Below are positions 1-9,724 of a stretch of DNA of 64,000 bases, one piece after another. Location of the stretch: assembly GCA_021229015.1 (NCBI GenBank), contig CM037790.1, positions 56,787,690 to 56,851,689 of the forward strand, given 5' to 3'. The DNA comes from Solen grandis. Its lineage: Eukaryota; Mollusca; Bivalvia; Adapedonta; Solenidae. The notes under the pieces were generated by a model. It saw only the letters and a program-made list of their open reading frames with translations, was not told where the DNA came from and searched no databases. The position numbers were made by a program, and so were the translations under genes. Numbering within the stretch: the stretch's first letter is position 1; every line of letters starts with the position of its first letter.

Positions 1-600
1 AATGACGGGTCTTGTGATGAGTAAAATATTTCCACATTCTTGATTTAAGCGTACGTTGAAAACGTTCAACAATACTCGCTTTAGTTTCTGGGTTTTCAGA
101 CGTGAAGAAATGAATGTCATGCTTGTCTAGAAACTTCTGAAATTCTTTGTTCAAAAATTCTCGGCCTTTGTCTGTTTGCAAAGAGAGTGGTTTTCGGCCT
201 TCTTTTAGAATAGATTGAAAGGCTTGGATGAGCGTCTTTCCAGTTTTGTCAATGATGGGTATTACCCAAGCATATTTTGAAAACACATCAATGACACATA
301 GTAAGTAGCGATATGGTGAATTTTCTTTGTACATACGTTGCATATCTGCGAGATCAGCTTGCCATTGATGATCGATACCTCCTACCACAGTCTGTCGACG
401 TCGAAATTTTCGTCGTATTGTTTTATGCAACGTGTAGGTTCTTTGACTTCTCAACCAGTCTCGTACATCCTCTAAAGTGATAGATTTCAACTGTTTTTCG
501 CTACCTTGTAGAGTCCATGAATTCCTCCAAAACTCGTAGGATTATCAGTATCATAGTACAGGTGACGAAGTAACGTGTCCTTCTTTAGTAGGCGTCCCAT
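1..600 (-). pseudogene. Polinton integrase (rve, DDE), partial and frameshifted
   Basis: Minus-strand reading shows a retroviral-type integrase core continuing off the window start. A short N-terminal part begins at the ATG at 598-600 and runs to a frameshift at about 495-510; after it the frame is open to base 1. In the downstream frame the catalytic triad is visible: Asp in HQWQADLADM, Asp in QTDKGREF and Glu in SIVERF, with 34 residues between the second Asp and the Glu, as in D,D-35-E integrases. In Polintons this enzyme joins the element ends to host DNA. The ATG overlaps the end of the neighbouring gene (stop at 585-587). The single frameshift fits the decay seen in the neighbours. Identity is well supported; whether the shift is mutation or sequence error cannot be told here. 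Confidence 0.85.
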
Positions 601-1674
601 GACGAATGGGCTAATATCTCCTCGGGTTCTTCCTTTTTAATAGGTCTTCGTTTCTTTGATGTAGGTGCGTAGGCAAAACTATCATAAAAATCTTCCTCCT
701 CCTCCTCCTCTTCTTCTTCATCATCATCTAGTGTTTGTATGAAATTCCATCGACGTTTATTGCCCACGACTTCTTGTGGGATGTTGACCTCTCTCAGTCC
801 TCTAGAAAATTGTTCCCATCCTCGTGGATTTGACCCTTTCCGCTGTCGAAGTACATCATTGACCAGATCAATAATATTTGAACCTTCAACGGGTTTTCCA
901 TCATATTCTAACAGGCCATGTTCATCCCAACTTAAGTGAGGATGGTCTATAGCATGTTTAACAAGAGAGTAGCCTTTCGCAGCATGGTCGTTGGAACACT
1001 GTCTAGAATTTGATCTTTCAAGGTCATCGGTTTTTCCTCTTTCTTTTCAGTCACTGTACTCGTTGTTTTCTCAGCCATGTGTGGTCTGGAGGGTTTGAGT
1101 GCTTTTTTATGTGACACTTGAAAGCGATGTAATACTTCTCCAAATTGTTGTGCTTTTTCTGACTCAGACAATTAATTTTCGTCAAGAACTTGATTCATTT
1201 CTTTCTGTAATGATGAAGTCTGACTCACTTGAGGGGATGGGGGTAACCGAGGTCGTTGTTCTTTCTTCCATCGATTCATCTCTTCCAACAACCGAACTGG
1301 AACAAAGGCTATCTTTCTCATATTTTCCGAATGATTTAACCCGCAAGAGGTATAATTGTTTTGGCTAAGAGTGGTGCAAGTGCCAACAGGGGTAGAAAAC
1401 CACCTTTCTGATTGAGAATGATTTTCTTTTTTCAAACTGATACTTTCTTGGTCGCTAACTGTCGGGGGTGTTGTCTCTTAGAATGCAATCGACGCTTCTG
1501 AGCCTCTGACAGTGGTACATTGCCTTTTAAAATGTTGTGACAACATTTAGCAATACAATCCACCAATTCTTTTGGTGCTTCTTGAATAATCTTCTTTCGA
1601 AATTTGGACGAGGCTTCTGTCAAAGCAAGCAACATTTTGCCATGTTTGCGAACGAGTGGTTTTTTGCGCTTCAT
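585..1674 (-). pseudogene. Polinton virion-protein-like gene (basic N-terminus, Gly-Phe-Leu hydrophobic patch, acidic C-terminus), broken
   Basis: Four consecutive minus-strand segments form one damaged gene. 1674-1432 encodes a basic helical start with the stretch KELVDCIAKCCHNILKGN, typical of a small Polinton/adintovirus protein. A frame change near 1430-1435 leads to a second segment, and a third frame there reads GGFLPLLALAPLL, a hydrophobic patch like that of adenovirus-type core or membrane-active proteins. An in-frame TAA at 1172-1174 interrupts the next part. A frameshift near 955 leads into an open frame that has no ATG of its own (SWDEHGLL, GSNIIDLVNDVL) and ends in a run of acidic residues, stop 585-587. 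A TATAAATA sequence at about 1688-1697 lies upstream of the ATG. Family membership is from recognition; the function in particles is inferred. It may originally have been two genes. Confidence 0.6.
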
Positions 1675-1687
1675 GGTGACAAATGTT

Positions 1688-1697
1688 GATGAAATGT
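1688..1697 (-). promoter_or_regulatory. TATA-like box / poly(A)-like signal
   Basis: The minus strand reads TATAAATAAA about 20 nt before the ATG at 1674. It could be the TATA box of that gene or, as AATAAA, the poly(A) signal of the gene ending at 1708. Similar TATA sequences precede other genes of this element. Confidence 0.4.
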
Positions 1698-1707
1698 TTG
1701 GTCTCTT

Positions 1708-1833
1708 TTATTTATACCACTGTTGAAGGGCTTGTAAAGCGATATTGCCAGCACTACTCAGTGGTCCTGAATTTCTCATCGCAGTAACGGCAGTAGGTAA
1801 AGGGGAATGGAGACTTGGGATTGGTGAAAATCT

Positions 1834-1865
<32 letters not shown>

Positions 1866-2614
1866 GCCCACTTGAAGAATTGGAAAGGTCAAACAATTGT
1901 CGTCGACCTGTAGGGTTTGGAGAAACCTTCATTGATCCTTGTGGTGTAGCCAACCCAGACCTTATCGAACTTCTATTAGAACGGGGAGTAGATGAGGTCA
2001 GTGGAGAGAATTGGGCCACAAGTGGTGATGCTTTGGATGATGTCACTGATGTAACATCACGTCGAATCAGTATGGGGGATACTTTTGGTGTTCCAGTTGA
2101 TACAGAACGTTTTCTTCTTACAGTGACAAATCGGTCATGAGGCAATGCCTGCTTCTTCCTTGTTTGTTTCCTTACTGGTGACTTGCGTTTGGTTGGCTGT
2201 TTTCGTGGTTGTTGTCGTGACCGTTTCCTGGCTGGTGACTTTCGTTTGGGTGGTTGTTTTCTTGCTACTGAACCAAATTTTCTCACAGCTTTGGTCCCGT
2301 TCCATCGAAGCAGGGTACGAATGATGGTGCCCCCAAGGAAACCTCCACCGCCAGATTTTAATAAGTTGTCGTTTTGTTGTCAGATCCACATGTTGATCAG
2401 TTAACTGTCTTAAAATGTCTTTGTTGCGTTCCATAAATTTCATCGTCTGTTTTGGCACGGTTACTTTTTTCTCTAAGATGAGTCGTGCAGCTAAGGTGAA
2501 CCATTTCACCATCTCTGTTAATCCTGATTCTACCAGCTCTTGTCGTTTCGTTGGGTTCTTTTCCCGACTCAACGATTCTAGAGCTTTGATCACTGTATGT
2601 GGTGTGTTTTCCAT
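1708..2614 (-). pseudogene. Polinton basic core-like protein, frameshifted
   Basis: The gene begins at an ATG at 2614 with a helical N-terminal half and changes frame near 2355-2370, where the alternative frame reads GGGGFLGG and then continues in the downstream frame to the stop at 1708. The second half is very rich in Lys/Arg (repeats of the type KRKSPARKR and KRKSPVRKQ), followed by a Ser/Thr/Pro-rich tail with a run of ten Ser (a TGA/GAT repeat in the DNA at about 1831-1863). A basic, Gly-rich protein next to the ATPase and integrase genes is expected for a DNA-binding core or minor virion protein, similar in character to adenoviral pVII/pX. Function is inferred from composition and position. 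A TATAAAA at about 2654-2662 lies upstream. Confidence 0.6.
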
Positions 2615-2660
2615 GGTAGCTGTATCCTTAATGATGATCGGGTGTCATGTTCCAGTCATT

Positions 2661-3312
2661 TTATACTGTAGTGTAGACGATCGGTCCTCGATCTTCACCT
2701 GTTACCAACCGATGGAACACATCTGTTCTTAAACGATTCAGTTCGGGTGTTCTTGGATGGAAGTCAATGATAAGATATCCATGAGGTGTAGAGGTTGCAT
2801 CTTGATACGCCATCACCAAATGGGGTAGTTGTATTTGGTTCGCAAGTGTTTTGATCTGACCTTTATCTCTTGTGTTTTGAAATAATACCATGTAGTGTGC
2901 ATTCAAGCTGATGGTACGACTATCCTTGGATTGTTGGAACATGTTTTGTGTGATGTAAATGACAGTGGCATTTCTATGGTGTCCCTTTCGTGTGAACCAT
3001 AATTTAATTTTCTCCTCATCTTTTTCTCCTAACATATCATCAAATATGACGAGGTGTGGTAAGGTTGTATCGTCTACTATCTCTTCATCATCCTCAGGGA
3101 TACCCTGAATGAATTTGATAGCTTCACGTTCTTGTAACTGTGCGTAGGCACTTTGCCATTCTTTGTAACACCAGACGATGTGTTGTGGTACCACATGAAA
3201 TAAATCGGTTTTGTACTCAATAAGTTTTTTTTACAAATTGAGTTTTTCCTGAACCACTTGGCCCTGAGATGAAAATGTTACTAGGATGTTGAAAAAGTAA
3301 ACTACTTTCCAT
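2661..3312 (-). pseudogene. Polinton DNA-packaging ATPase (FtsK/HerA, A32-like), one frameshift in a T8 run
   Basis: The start at 3310-3312 opens a frame containing the Walker A motif GPSGSGKT. The frame is then lost at a homopolymer (eight T on the plus strand, 3225-3232), and the rest of the protein is open in another frame from 3224 to the stop at 2661. That part has a Walker B-like strand LPHLVIFDDM, followed by ITQN, which fits the sensor-type polar strand of A32-like packaging ATPases. This family pumps genomes into double-jelly-roll capsids. A TATAAAATAAAA sequence at about 3353-3364 sits some 45 nt upstream. A one-base change in a homopolymer may be a sequencing error, genuine decay or slippage; given the other lesions, decay is likeliest. 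Confidence 0.85.
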
Positions 3313-3396
3313 GATGGTCCAAGAAATAATAACAGCATTGACATGACAACATTTTATTTTATACATCATAGCAAAAAAACACTTGAACAACATCAG

Positions 3397-3654
3397 TCAA
3401 AAATGTAAACTATGACACACATCATGAATCAGTCTTTCTTTATACATCACCCATTCCGGCAATATCATGGTATATCCCATAGCATTTAAAGCCATGCGCA
3501 CTTCGTCAAACAGTTCCTCGGATTGTCTTAACGCCTGTTCTGATTGAATTCCAAGTACACGCACAACCAACAACACAGCTCTACGCCATGGATTCCGAAT
3601 TGGAGTTATGTTTTTTTCCAGTAGTGAAGTATTTTCCATTTTTTGGCTTCTCAT
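3397..3654 (-). CDS. Small Polinton protein of unknown function (85 aa)
   Basis: Open frame of 85 codons, or 80 if the second Met (MENTSLLEK, 3639) is used. Its first ATG overlaps the TGA of the preceding gene (ATGA at 3651-3654), which suggests coupled or compact organisation. The product is predicted to be mostly helical, with a basic patch (RNPWRRAVLLVVRVLG) and no motif I recognise. It lies between the F-box-like gene and the packaging ATPase in an otherwise decayed element, and it is one of the few short genes there that remain open. Function unknown. Confidence 0.5.
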   Translation of the reverse strand: MRSQKMENTSLLEKNITPIRNPWRRAVLLVVRVLGIQSEQALRQSEELFDEVRMALNAMGYTMILPEWVMYKERLIHDVCHSLHF

Positions 3655-4271
3655 TCGTCTTGGAAGTACTCTGCGTAGTATCTTACTTTGTAGGTGTCCC
3701 AGAGGGATTCGTCTCCCAACTCAAACCTTTCTAAGTTGTTGAAATCGGGATCTTGAGAGAACTGTTCACTAGGATTTGGCCTCTTTTGTTTGAATATTGC
3801 GGCGCACTGTTAACCAAAAATGTTAAACACTTGTGCACAAGTGATAGGTTCTGGAGTCAGTAAAATGGCACGTATATCCTCTGGTGTGTCGTTCCGGTAG
3901 TTAATCGCAAATCTGAGATACATACGCTCATCAAAACGGTTCAGTTTCTCCACTGTATCAATGTTTATGGTATCAACGTATATGTACCACACGTCAGAGA
4001 TCAGGTTGCGTAGCAGGTTGTAAATGGCAAAAATCCGTTGAATGACCAAACTTTTATAGCTGCTTGGAAGATCACGCTCTCGTACATCACTACAGATATC
4101 ATAAACTTGGTTTAAACAGGAGGGATCCTCCATCGTCTGGTGAATTATTCTGTTTCCAATGCGCTGTGCCCAAGTAAAAAATAACTCGTTGCAAAATGCA
4201 GCAGGTTTCTTATTAGCTTCAACTAGATGTCTGTAGATCATCTGTTGCATTTCTACTGGTAGAGTGTTCAT
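3651..4271 (-). pseudogene. F-box-like Polinton protein with one in-frame TAA
   Basis: I choose the ATG at 4269-4271 because the protein then begins MNTLPVEMQQMIYRHL, which resembles the start of an F-box (LPxE...I...L). The frame is open to a TAA at 3810-3812 and then continues in the same frame for about 50 codons to a TGA at 3651-3653, so the TAA looks like a nonsense change inside a protein of about 206 aa. The downstream part is rich in charged and aromatic residues (GDESLWDTYKVRYY). If the F-box resemblance is real the protein could recruit a ubiquitin ligase, as accessory proteins of large DNA viruses sometimes do. That role is speculative. Confidence 0.5.
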
Positions 4272-4332
4272 CGTGAATCTCCGTATGTTTCCACCACCGT
4301 TCAGGCTATGCACACGATCACAAGCCAAGTGG

Positions 4333-7300
4333 TTATGAAGGTTGGTAACCGTACGGCACTGTCTTATATTTGTCCACGACCACGCGTTTTGTATACACCG
4401 AGCGGAACGTCTTGGTCTGTGTCTCACTGATCACTTTGCGATTTATATGTCTCTTGATTCGGGATTCATATTCAATGACTGTCTTGTAATGTTCGCGATC
4501 TTGTACACAGTCGACCATAGTCTTAAAATTGACTTTCTGACTAGCATTGTAATCCAAAGTGATGCCTTTTACTTTGCATTTCTAATGCCGATTTCCTTTT
4601 TCATCGATATATTCATACCCATAGTTTTTTGGCCCTAATGCCACGAATTTGACAATGCGTCCATGTGGTACTTCATCTGTCCACTTTCCCAACTGACTCT
4701 CTTCAATTGGAATGTTGTACTTGTCAGGGTCATAGATGTACATACAACTGTCTGTGTCAAAATACAGTACCCGATCTCCAAGTTTTTCCAACTGGGTGTA
4801 AAGTTCAAGTCGAGCATAGGACGTAACGAAGGCAGCTACCACTGGATTTGAAGATGAATGGGGCTGTGTTGCGTCTGTTTCATCCGAGTAATTCACCAAC
4901 ATGAAGTTGTCATGATCGAAAATCTCGGCAAACTGCACAGTGACATGACGGTTGGAGAGTAGGTCATACAACCGGTTCACCTTAGTCACATACTCGGTTT
5001 TGGTTTGAACATTGTTTTGTGCATTCACAAGCAGTTCAAAATGGTTTTGGCAAACGTTCTTTTTCCTTTGTTCTTTTTCACGTTGTCGAGCCAGATACCC
5101 TTTATCTGAAAGTAATTCTGTTTAAAGCGGGCTTCATCATCTTCTGTTTTTACCCAATTAGGGTAACCACTTGCTTCTTGTTTCAATTTCAAGTATTTGT
5201 CAATATACTGTTTATACACATCTTTACTCCATATGTCCCAGTGCCAGATGTGGAAGACGTCTACCAATTTAAGAGCTAAGAGCTTTAGCTATTTCCAGGT
5301 ACCTGTCAACATGCGTTTGTACAGAGTGTGATTGCATTTTTCACACTCTTCCTCAGCACAGATACGGCACAGTGTAAAGATCATTTTCTTGTTACAGTGA
5401 ATAGGTAGGACTGGTAGCCACAGGTCTTGTGGTGGCAATACACGACATTTGATGAGTCCCTTGTACTTTCCAATGTTCTTTATATCAATCATCTCTTGAC
5501 TTAAGATGTTGGGATGTCCCACGGGGTATGCTTTGTACTTGTTCACGAACGGATACAATGAGCAAATGTCAGCATACTTGATTTCTTCCATGGTGGTTGT
5601 ATCCACTTCATGGTACAATTGAACGGCATTGGTTCGTCCACCAAACAAAGCATCCCGAGGTATAATAGGTTCTTAGAAGGGAAAGAAACGGTCCATAGTA
5701 TCTCTGTATTTTGGTTCAATCTTGCATTTCTGATCAAAGTCACATTCCCACATTACAACTGTGTTGTAACCTTGTTGTGCCAAGTCTTTCAACCGAAAGG
5801 TTGTGGCATTGTATAACTGCTCCATAGTTTGAAGTATGTAACCGTTCACACTGTCTCTCCTTGGGTATTATTTTGGACATCCGTGTGTCCAGCACCCCAT
5901 GAATTCGTATACGGTGTTCGTCTCTTTATGGAATCCGTCAACGTAATAGGGTCCAATTTGTACTTCACCTCCATTTAATGCATGGCGAATGTGCTTATTC
6001 TCAATGGAAGCAGTTGTTTCTATCCAACGAATCCCTTTGATTGAGTATCGAGTTTTGTTTGGATACCCGTCATCAGAGATTACAGCCAAGGTCTTTGGAG
6101 GCATTGAATTTTTACGCCAAGCTTTGTTGCACACTTGAGCTAGAGTGGTCGCTTCCAGGAACGGATCAATTTGGTCACTGGCCAACAGTTCTTTCCTAAA
6201 CTCTCCACAACCTCGTCTCAAGATGTCCACATCTGATTTGCAGTACTTTTGCATTTCTAACTGAAAGTGAAACACAGCCTTTTGTGCCACTTTTGCATTG
6301 TACCATTTCAGAAACGCTTCTCTCTTGTCAGGTTTCATGCTGTTGGGTCTGTAAAAATGTGCGGGGAGATAGTCTCCAATGTAGTCTTAGTATTCACCCG
6401 TGTTGGCATAAAATGGAAACCATCCTTTTGCCATCTCAGTCAATCCAAACGTGTCGGGGAAATCGGACAAAGGCATGTTGAGAAAACTCAGTGAGTCGAT
6501 GAATCTCACTTGATGGGCTTTCATCATAAGAATTTTGCTTCCATTCATGATCAATTCTGGTTTGACTGTATCATGTGTAAGTAAGTGCTTCAAAATAAAC
6601 TGTGCATCGTATCCTTGTGAGTTGTGAGCAATCACTGTGGTACCTTTGTGACTAGGTTGAAACAGCCAAGTTGTTGTTACCACGAAATATTTTTTCTCTT
6701 GCCTCATCCACAGCTTCGCATTTCTGACACAGGCTTTCCATGGATTGACACATACAGTCTCCACAAACACGCTGAGCAACACAAAAGTTTGGTATATGTT
6801 CACCCAAATCAAATCGGCACTCAAAGTCAAAGAAGATGAAAGGTACAGTCGGTGACTTCATGTTCTCTGGTTCTTTGTACGTGGGGATATAACACTGATG
6901 TTCTGCATCCACAACTTTCTGCAGGTTCTTTTTGTGCCCACAACCATTTGACCACAGGTCTTGCAATTCCATACACTTTCGCAGATGTTTTTTTGTAGAT
7001 TTTCCTGGTTTCGCTTTGTGCTTATCAAAACATTTCTGACTATGAAATGTTCTACCACAGTGACCACATGGAAAGAATCCTTCTCTTGGGCATAGTGTCG
7101 AGGCGTAACACAGACAAATGTTCTTGCACAAGTGAGCTTCTCTGTTGTTATAACCGTAGTTACAGTGTTCACAGAAGTAGCTGCATCCCAGTAAACCAGT
7201 GATCGATGTAATGCAATCATAATGTTTATCATGATGATAAAATGTGAATCACTTTGCTATTGTCTGTCAGAGGTGGGTGATTGAACAACACGTCCATTTT

Positions 7301-8076
7301 CTCAAATTGTTGCCACACTTTGATCACATAGTCTGGATAAAGGTGGGCTTGAATCTTCCTGTATTCTTCTATACCACAAGGTTGATTTGGACTAATGCCC
7401 ACACTATCTAACAATGTCTTGGCTTCTTGGCTTTGAAGTAATTTTGCAGATTGTCTCATCAAATGCCATCGCTTCTTCCAGGCTGTATCGTCCGTTTTAT
7501 TGAGTTTACATATCCCTACCACAATTGATCGTGCCAAGCACATACTGTCGTGAGCATTGTCTATCTTCACCATACTTCGTTTGACTTTGGACATGTTCTC
7601 AATGCTCATGTGCGATCCAAACGCTCTCTTTCTTCTTTTCCACCACCTCCATCAGGCATAATGACATGTGTCATTTCTAACTGGAGATGCCCGTCATGAA
7701 TCTCAAACTTGTGGTTGCTTTGTGATACTTTCTCTATTTCGTTCAACAGCGTATCTCCTGAAATGTGTGTTGCATTCCCGAACGGAATGTGGATACCAAA
7801 TGCTAGGTCAGGATGATTTATGGAGATACGAATTTGATCGTAGTCATTGACCCGTGCTTCTCTGTATAACTGTTTCACCATGTCATTGAAAAGTTGATGT
7901 GTAAATTCAAACGGTTTTTTATATCTTTCAAATGTAACATCGTACACGTGGCCATTCGTTTTAAACTTTCTTGAAGTTCTCTGTGACCGTGGCTGTATGG
8001 AATAATATTCCCGTATATCACTCTTGGTCTTTTTTGCAGGTGGCTCATCATCGCTGCTTTCTTCACTACTCGACAT
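4333..8076 (-). pseudogene. polB: Protein-primed DNA polymerase B of Polinton 1, heavily broken
   Basis: Minus-strand segments from the ATG at 8076 to 4333 together cover an adintovirus/Polinton-type PolB. Recognisable parts are an acidic nuclear-type N-terminus, a Cys/His-rich region at about 7150-6950, exonuclease motif I (FFDFEC), exonuclease II (HNSQGYDAQF), palm motif A (YADICSLYP) and palm motif C (YFDTDS). The thumb end contains VPYGY. Palm motif B is damaged. Lesions I can place: frameshifts near 7610-7640, 7235-7245, 6675-6690, 5260-5290 and 5025-5045; in-frame TAA at 6387-6389, 5868-5870 and 5673-5675; TAG at 5289-5291 and 4582-4584. This enzyme cannot be functional. The family normally copies the element by protein priming from its terminal repeats. 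Confidence 0.9.
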
Positions 8077-8106
8077 CGTTGTGATTATAAGTAAGTGAGC
8101 AAAGCT

Positions 8107-8114
8107 TTTTTATA
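8107..8114 (-). promoter_or_regulatory. TATA box of the polB transcription unit
   Basis: The minus strand reads TATAAAAA about 31 nt upstream of the polB ATG at 8076. It forms a divergent pair with the plus-strand TATA at 8146-8152, so one short interval drives both genes. Confidence 0.6.
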
Positions 8115-8145
8115 CATCTAAGCTCCGCCCACCTGATCTCAGGCC

Positions 8146-8152
8146 TATAAAG
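8146..8152 (+). promoter_or_regulatory. TATA box of the zinc-knuckle gene
   Basis: TATAAAG lies about 60 nt before the ATG at 8212. The GTG at 8152 overlaps the TATA box, so it cannot be the start; this supports the ATG at 8212. Confidence 0.6.
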
Positions 8153-8211
8153 TGCGGTGTGACCCGTCCACTTCATCACTCTCAAACCTGATTCAGACTG
8201 CTCTCTTCAGA

Positions 8212-8742
8212 ATGACCTGCAACACATTTGAGTTCTGGGTAAAAGGACAACTACAAGCTATCAGTGACAAGCTGATCAGACTAGAAACAGAAAGACAAGT
8301 GACATGCTACCGCTGTCAGGAAAAGGGGCATTATGCATCGGCATGTACGAAGAAAGCTTCAACATCTCAAACAGTACGGGTGTGCTACCGTTGTAATGAA
8401 CCGGGACATTTTGTTTCTAATTGCCCAAAGCCTGCAGTGTGCTACAGCTGTCACGAACAAGGCCACTTTGCATCCGCTTGTCCTAAGAAAGGGATGAATA
8501 GTACTGTACCTACAGTAAACGCACAGGCGGACAGTGAAATGCAGAAAATGGACGTAGTTGAGACAGTGCCGCAGACGGACAGTGATGTTGAGTTACTAGA
8601 GGCTGTCTCTGAGTTGGAGAAACCTACCGTAAAACCCAAGAAACGCAAGAGAAGCGTCAACACATGCATCGTGTGTCCTGAGGCTCACCCATCAACAAGC
8701 AGTACAGAGTGTAACCGACCAGCTAAGAAGCGTAAAATGTGA
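8212..8742 (+). CDS. Three-knuckle CCHC zinc-finger protein (176 aa), intact
   Basis: A 176-aa protein with a helical N-terminus (about residues 1-30) and three CX2CX4HX4C zinc knuckles in a row: CYRCQEKGHYASAC, CYRCNEPGHFVSNC and CYSCHEQGHFASAC. A less conserved spacer follows, then a basic tail with two nuclear-localisation-like clusters (KPKKRKRS and AKKRKM) around a further Cys pair (CIVC). The knuckles are of the CNBP / retroviral nucleocapsid type, which bind single-stranded nucleic acid. A TATA box precedes it and AATAAA follows at 8850-8855. It lies head to head with the wrecked polB but has no stop or frameshift. Origin (Polinton accessory gene or captured host gene) is open; nucleic-acid binding is well supported. 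Confidence 0.8.
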   Translation: MTCNTFEFWVKGQLQAISDKLIRLETERQVTCYRCQEKGHYASACTKKASTSQTVRVCYRCNEPGHFVSNCPKPAVCYSCHEQGHFASACPKKGMNSTVPTVNAQADSEMQKMDVVETVPQTDSDVELLEAVSELEKPTVKPKKRKRSVNTCIVCPEAHPSTSSTECNRPAKKRKM

Positions 8743-8849
8743 CATTTGAACACTAGATTTGAAAACAAAGTTGTGTTATGTTCATTATTTGCTGTATGAC
8801 CCACGTTTAATTCTTTGTTGCTGTATGACACATGTTTGTTGTTAAACAC

Positions 8850-8855
8850 AATAAA
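8850..8855 (+). terminator. Poly(A) signal AATAAA of the zinc-knuckle gene
   Basis: AATAAA lies about 108 nt after the TGA at 8740-8742. This gene therefore appears to use ordinary cleavage and polyadenylation, unlike its two neighbours. Confidence 0.6.
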
Positions 8856-8880
8856 AATCATATGACAATTGTATTAGTTA

Positions 8881-8917
8881 TCCTTTCTACATCATTGTAA
8901 TGGTCCTGAAAAGGACC
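8881..8917 (-). terminator. Histone-type mRNA 3' stem-loop and downstream element
   Basis: On the minus strand 8917-8902 reads GGTCCTTTTCAGGACC, which fits the metazoan histone stem-loop consensus GGYYYUUHUHARRRCC at all 16 positions (six-bp stem, TTTC loop). After exactly 14 nt comes GAAAGGA (8887-8881), which resembles the U7-snRNA-binding downstream element. It follows the minus-strand gene ending at 8947. Known role of such signals: non-polyadenylated, S-phase-restricted mRNA ends bound by SLBP. Confidence 0.75.
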
Positions 8918-8946
8918 GTTATTTTTGAGAAGTGTCTAGCACTCAC

Positions 8947-9153
8947 TCAAATATAAATACCGCCAGTAATGCCTGCTGGCTTCTGGATATGCCAGGTAAA
9001 ACCCTGACAAATCCGGGTACAATGGCAAAGGGGGTAAACTCGGGTACAGGCTGACACCCTCTTCCTTAATACTCTTCCTTGACTTCCACTTTCTTCTCCT
9101 TTCGTAACGCCTTCCTTCCTTGCACGTCGAAATAACTTAAGAAGGAACTTCAT
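8947..9153 (-). CDS. Small basic protein (68 aa) with a histone-type 3' end
   Basis: The ATG at 9153 opens 68 codons to a TGA at 8947-8949. A TATA box (TATAAAT, 9187-9193) lies about 35 nt upstream and a histone-type stem-loop lies 30 nt past the stop, so a complete short transcription unit is present. The N-terminal half is basic (KLFRRARKEG). It is not a core histone. In the second half another frame reads a Pro/Tyr-rich segment (LYPSLPPLPLYPDL) that ends at a TAG before the stem-loop, so a frameshift near 9050 is possible and the true C-terminus is uncertain. Function unknown. Confidence 0.45.
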   Translation of the reverse strand: MKFLLKLFRRARKEGVTKGEESGSQGRVLRKRVSACTRVYPLCHCTRICQGFTWHIQKPAGITGGIYI

Positions 9154-9186
9154 GGTGAAGAATGAATGCATACACAGCATTACACA

Positions 9187-9339
9187 ATTTATAGTCAAGA
9201 AAAAGTAGGTTAGTAGGTCAATCCACTTCAGGTCAAGGTCGAACACATCATTTTTTTTTTATTGAATGAAAAATAACGTTCTCCAATTGGTGTGCGCCAA
9301 CACTCAATAAATAAAGTAGGTCAATCCGGTACTATAAAA
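9187..9339. promoter_or_regulatory. Divergent promoter with repeated AGTAGGTCAATCC
   Basis: Between the two stem-loop genes lie a minus-strand TATAAAT (9187-9193) and a plus-strand TATAAAA (9333-9339). The 13-bp motif AGTAGGTCAATCC occurs twice in the same orientation, at 9212-9224 and 9315-9327; the second copy is directly upstream of the plus TATA. The repetition suggests a shared factor site. Confidence 0.5.
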
Positions 9340-9372
9340 CAGTGCACATACTCTATTATTCATGAGTGCAAC

Positions 9373-9711
9373 ATGAGACCGTACACACGTATGTCCACCC
9401 CAGACTTGCTAAAATTGTTCCTCGACAATCCCAGCTATGAGGAACAAGAGAGCGACCCAGACAGCTATCACGACCGAGTTGAGGTGTATGATCAATATCT
9501 CACTCTTGTAGAAAGGGGAGATCTCCCTAATTACCTGTCAGTTACCTTTGAAGATGTACCATCTACCCTACTACAACCGAGATGGGGACACAGCCTGAAC
9601 TTCATAGGTGACAAGGATCTAACCCGTTGTCATTTGCATCTCCTTGCAGGATGGATGAAGAGATATGTGATGGGATGGGACTGTACAACGTGTGGTATGG
9701 ACCACAATTAA
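9373..9711 (+). CDS. Acidic protein of unknown function (112 aa) with a histone-type 3' end
   Basis: I choose the ATG at 9373 because the TATAAAA at 9333-9339 places transcription start near 9363; an earlier ATG at 9362 opens only four codons. The product has 112 residues, starting MRPYTRMSTPDLLKLF, with an acidic centre (EEQESDPDSYHDRVEVYDQY) and a Cys pair (CTTC) near the C-terminus. It ends in two stop codons in tandem (TAA TAA at 9709-9714). Thirteen nt past the first stop starts a histone-type stem-loop. I recognise no family; it is not a histone. Its position beside the Polinton accessory genes makes an element origin likely but not proven. Confidence 0.5.
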   Translation: MRPYTRMSTPDLLKLFLDNPSYEEQESDPDSYHDRVEVYDQYLTLVERGDLPNYLSVTFEDVPSTLLQPRWGHSLNFIGDKDLTRCHLHLLAGWMKRYVMGWDCTTCGMDHN

Positions 9712-9724
9712 TAAGAAACAAAAC

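Noticed and set aside
1745..2140. A plus-strand frame with an Asp run opposite the basic core-like gene.
   Set aside because: The Asp run is the antisense of the Ser run in the minus-strand gene; no independent support.
585..8076. All clear in-frame stops in Polinton 1 are TAA or TAG (6387, 5868, 5673, 3810, 1172; 5289, 4582), none TGA, which would fit a code with TAA/TAG read as Gln.
   Set aside because: The genes also have several frameshifts, genuine gene ends use TAA as well, at least one stop stands where the family has Cys rather than Gln, and the host genes use the standard code. Decay explains it.
8947..9711. Remnants of core histone genes to explain the stem-loops.
   Set aside because: None of the frames I read in this interval resembles H1, H2A, H2B, H3 or H4; the idea remains only as an alternative for the origin of the 3' ends.
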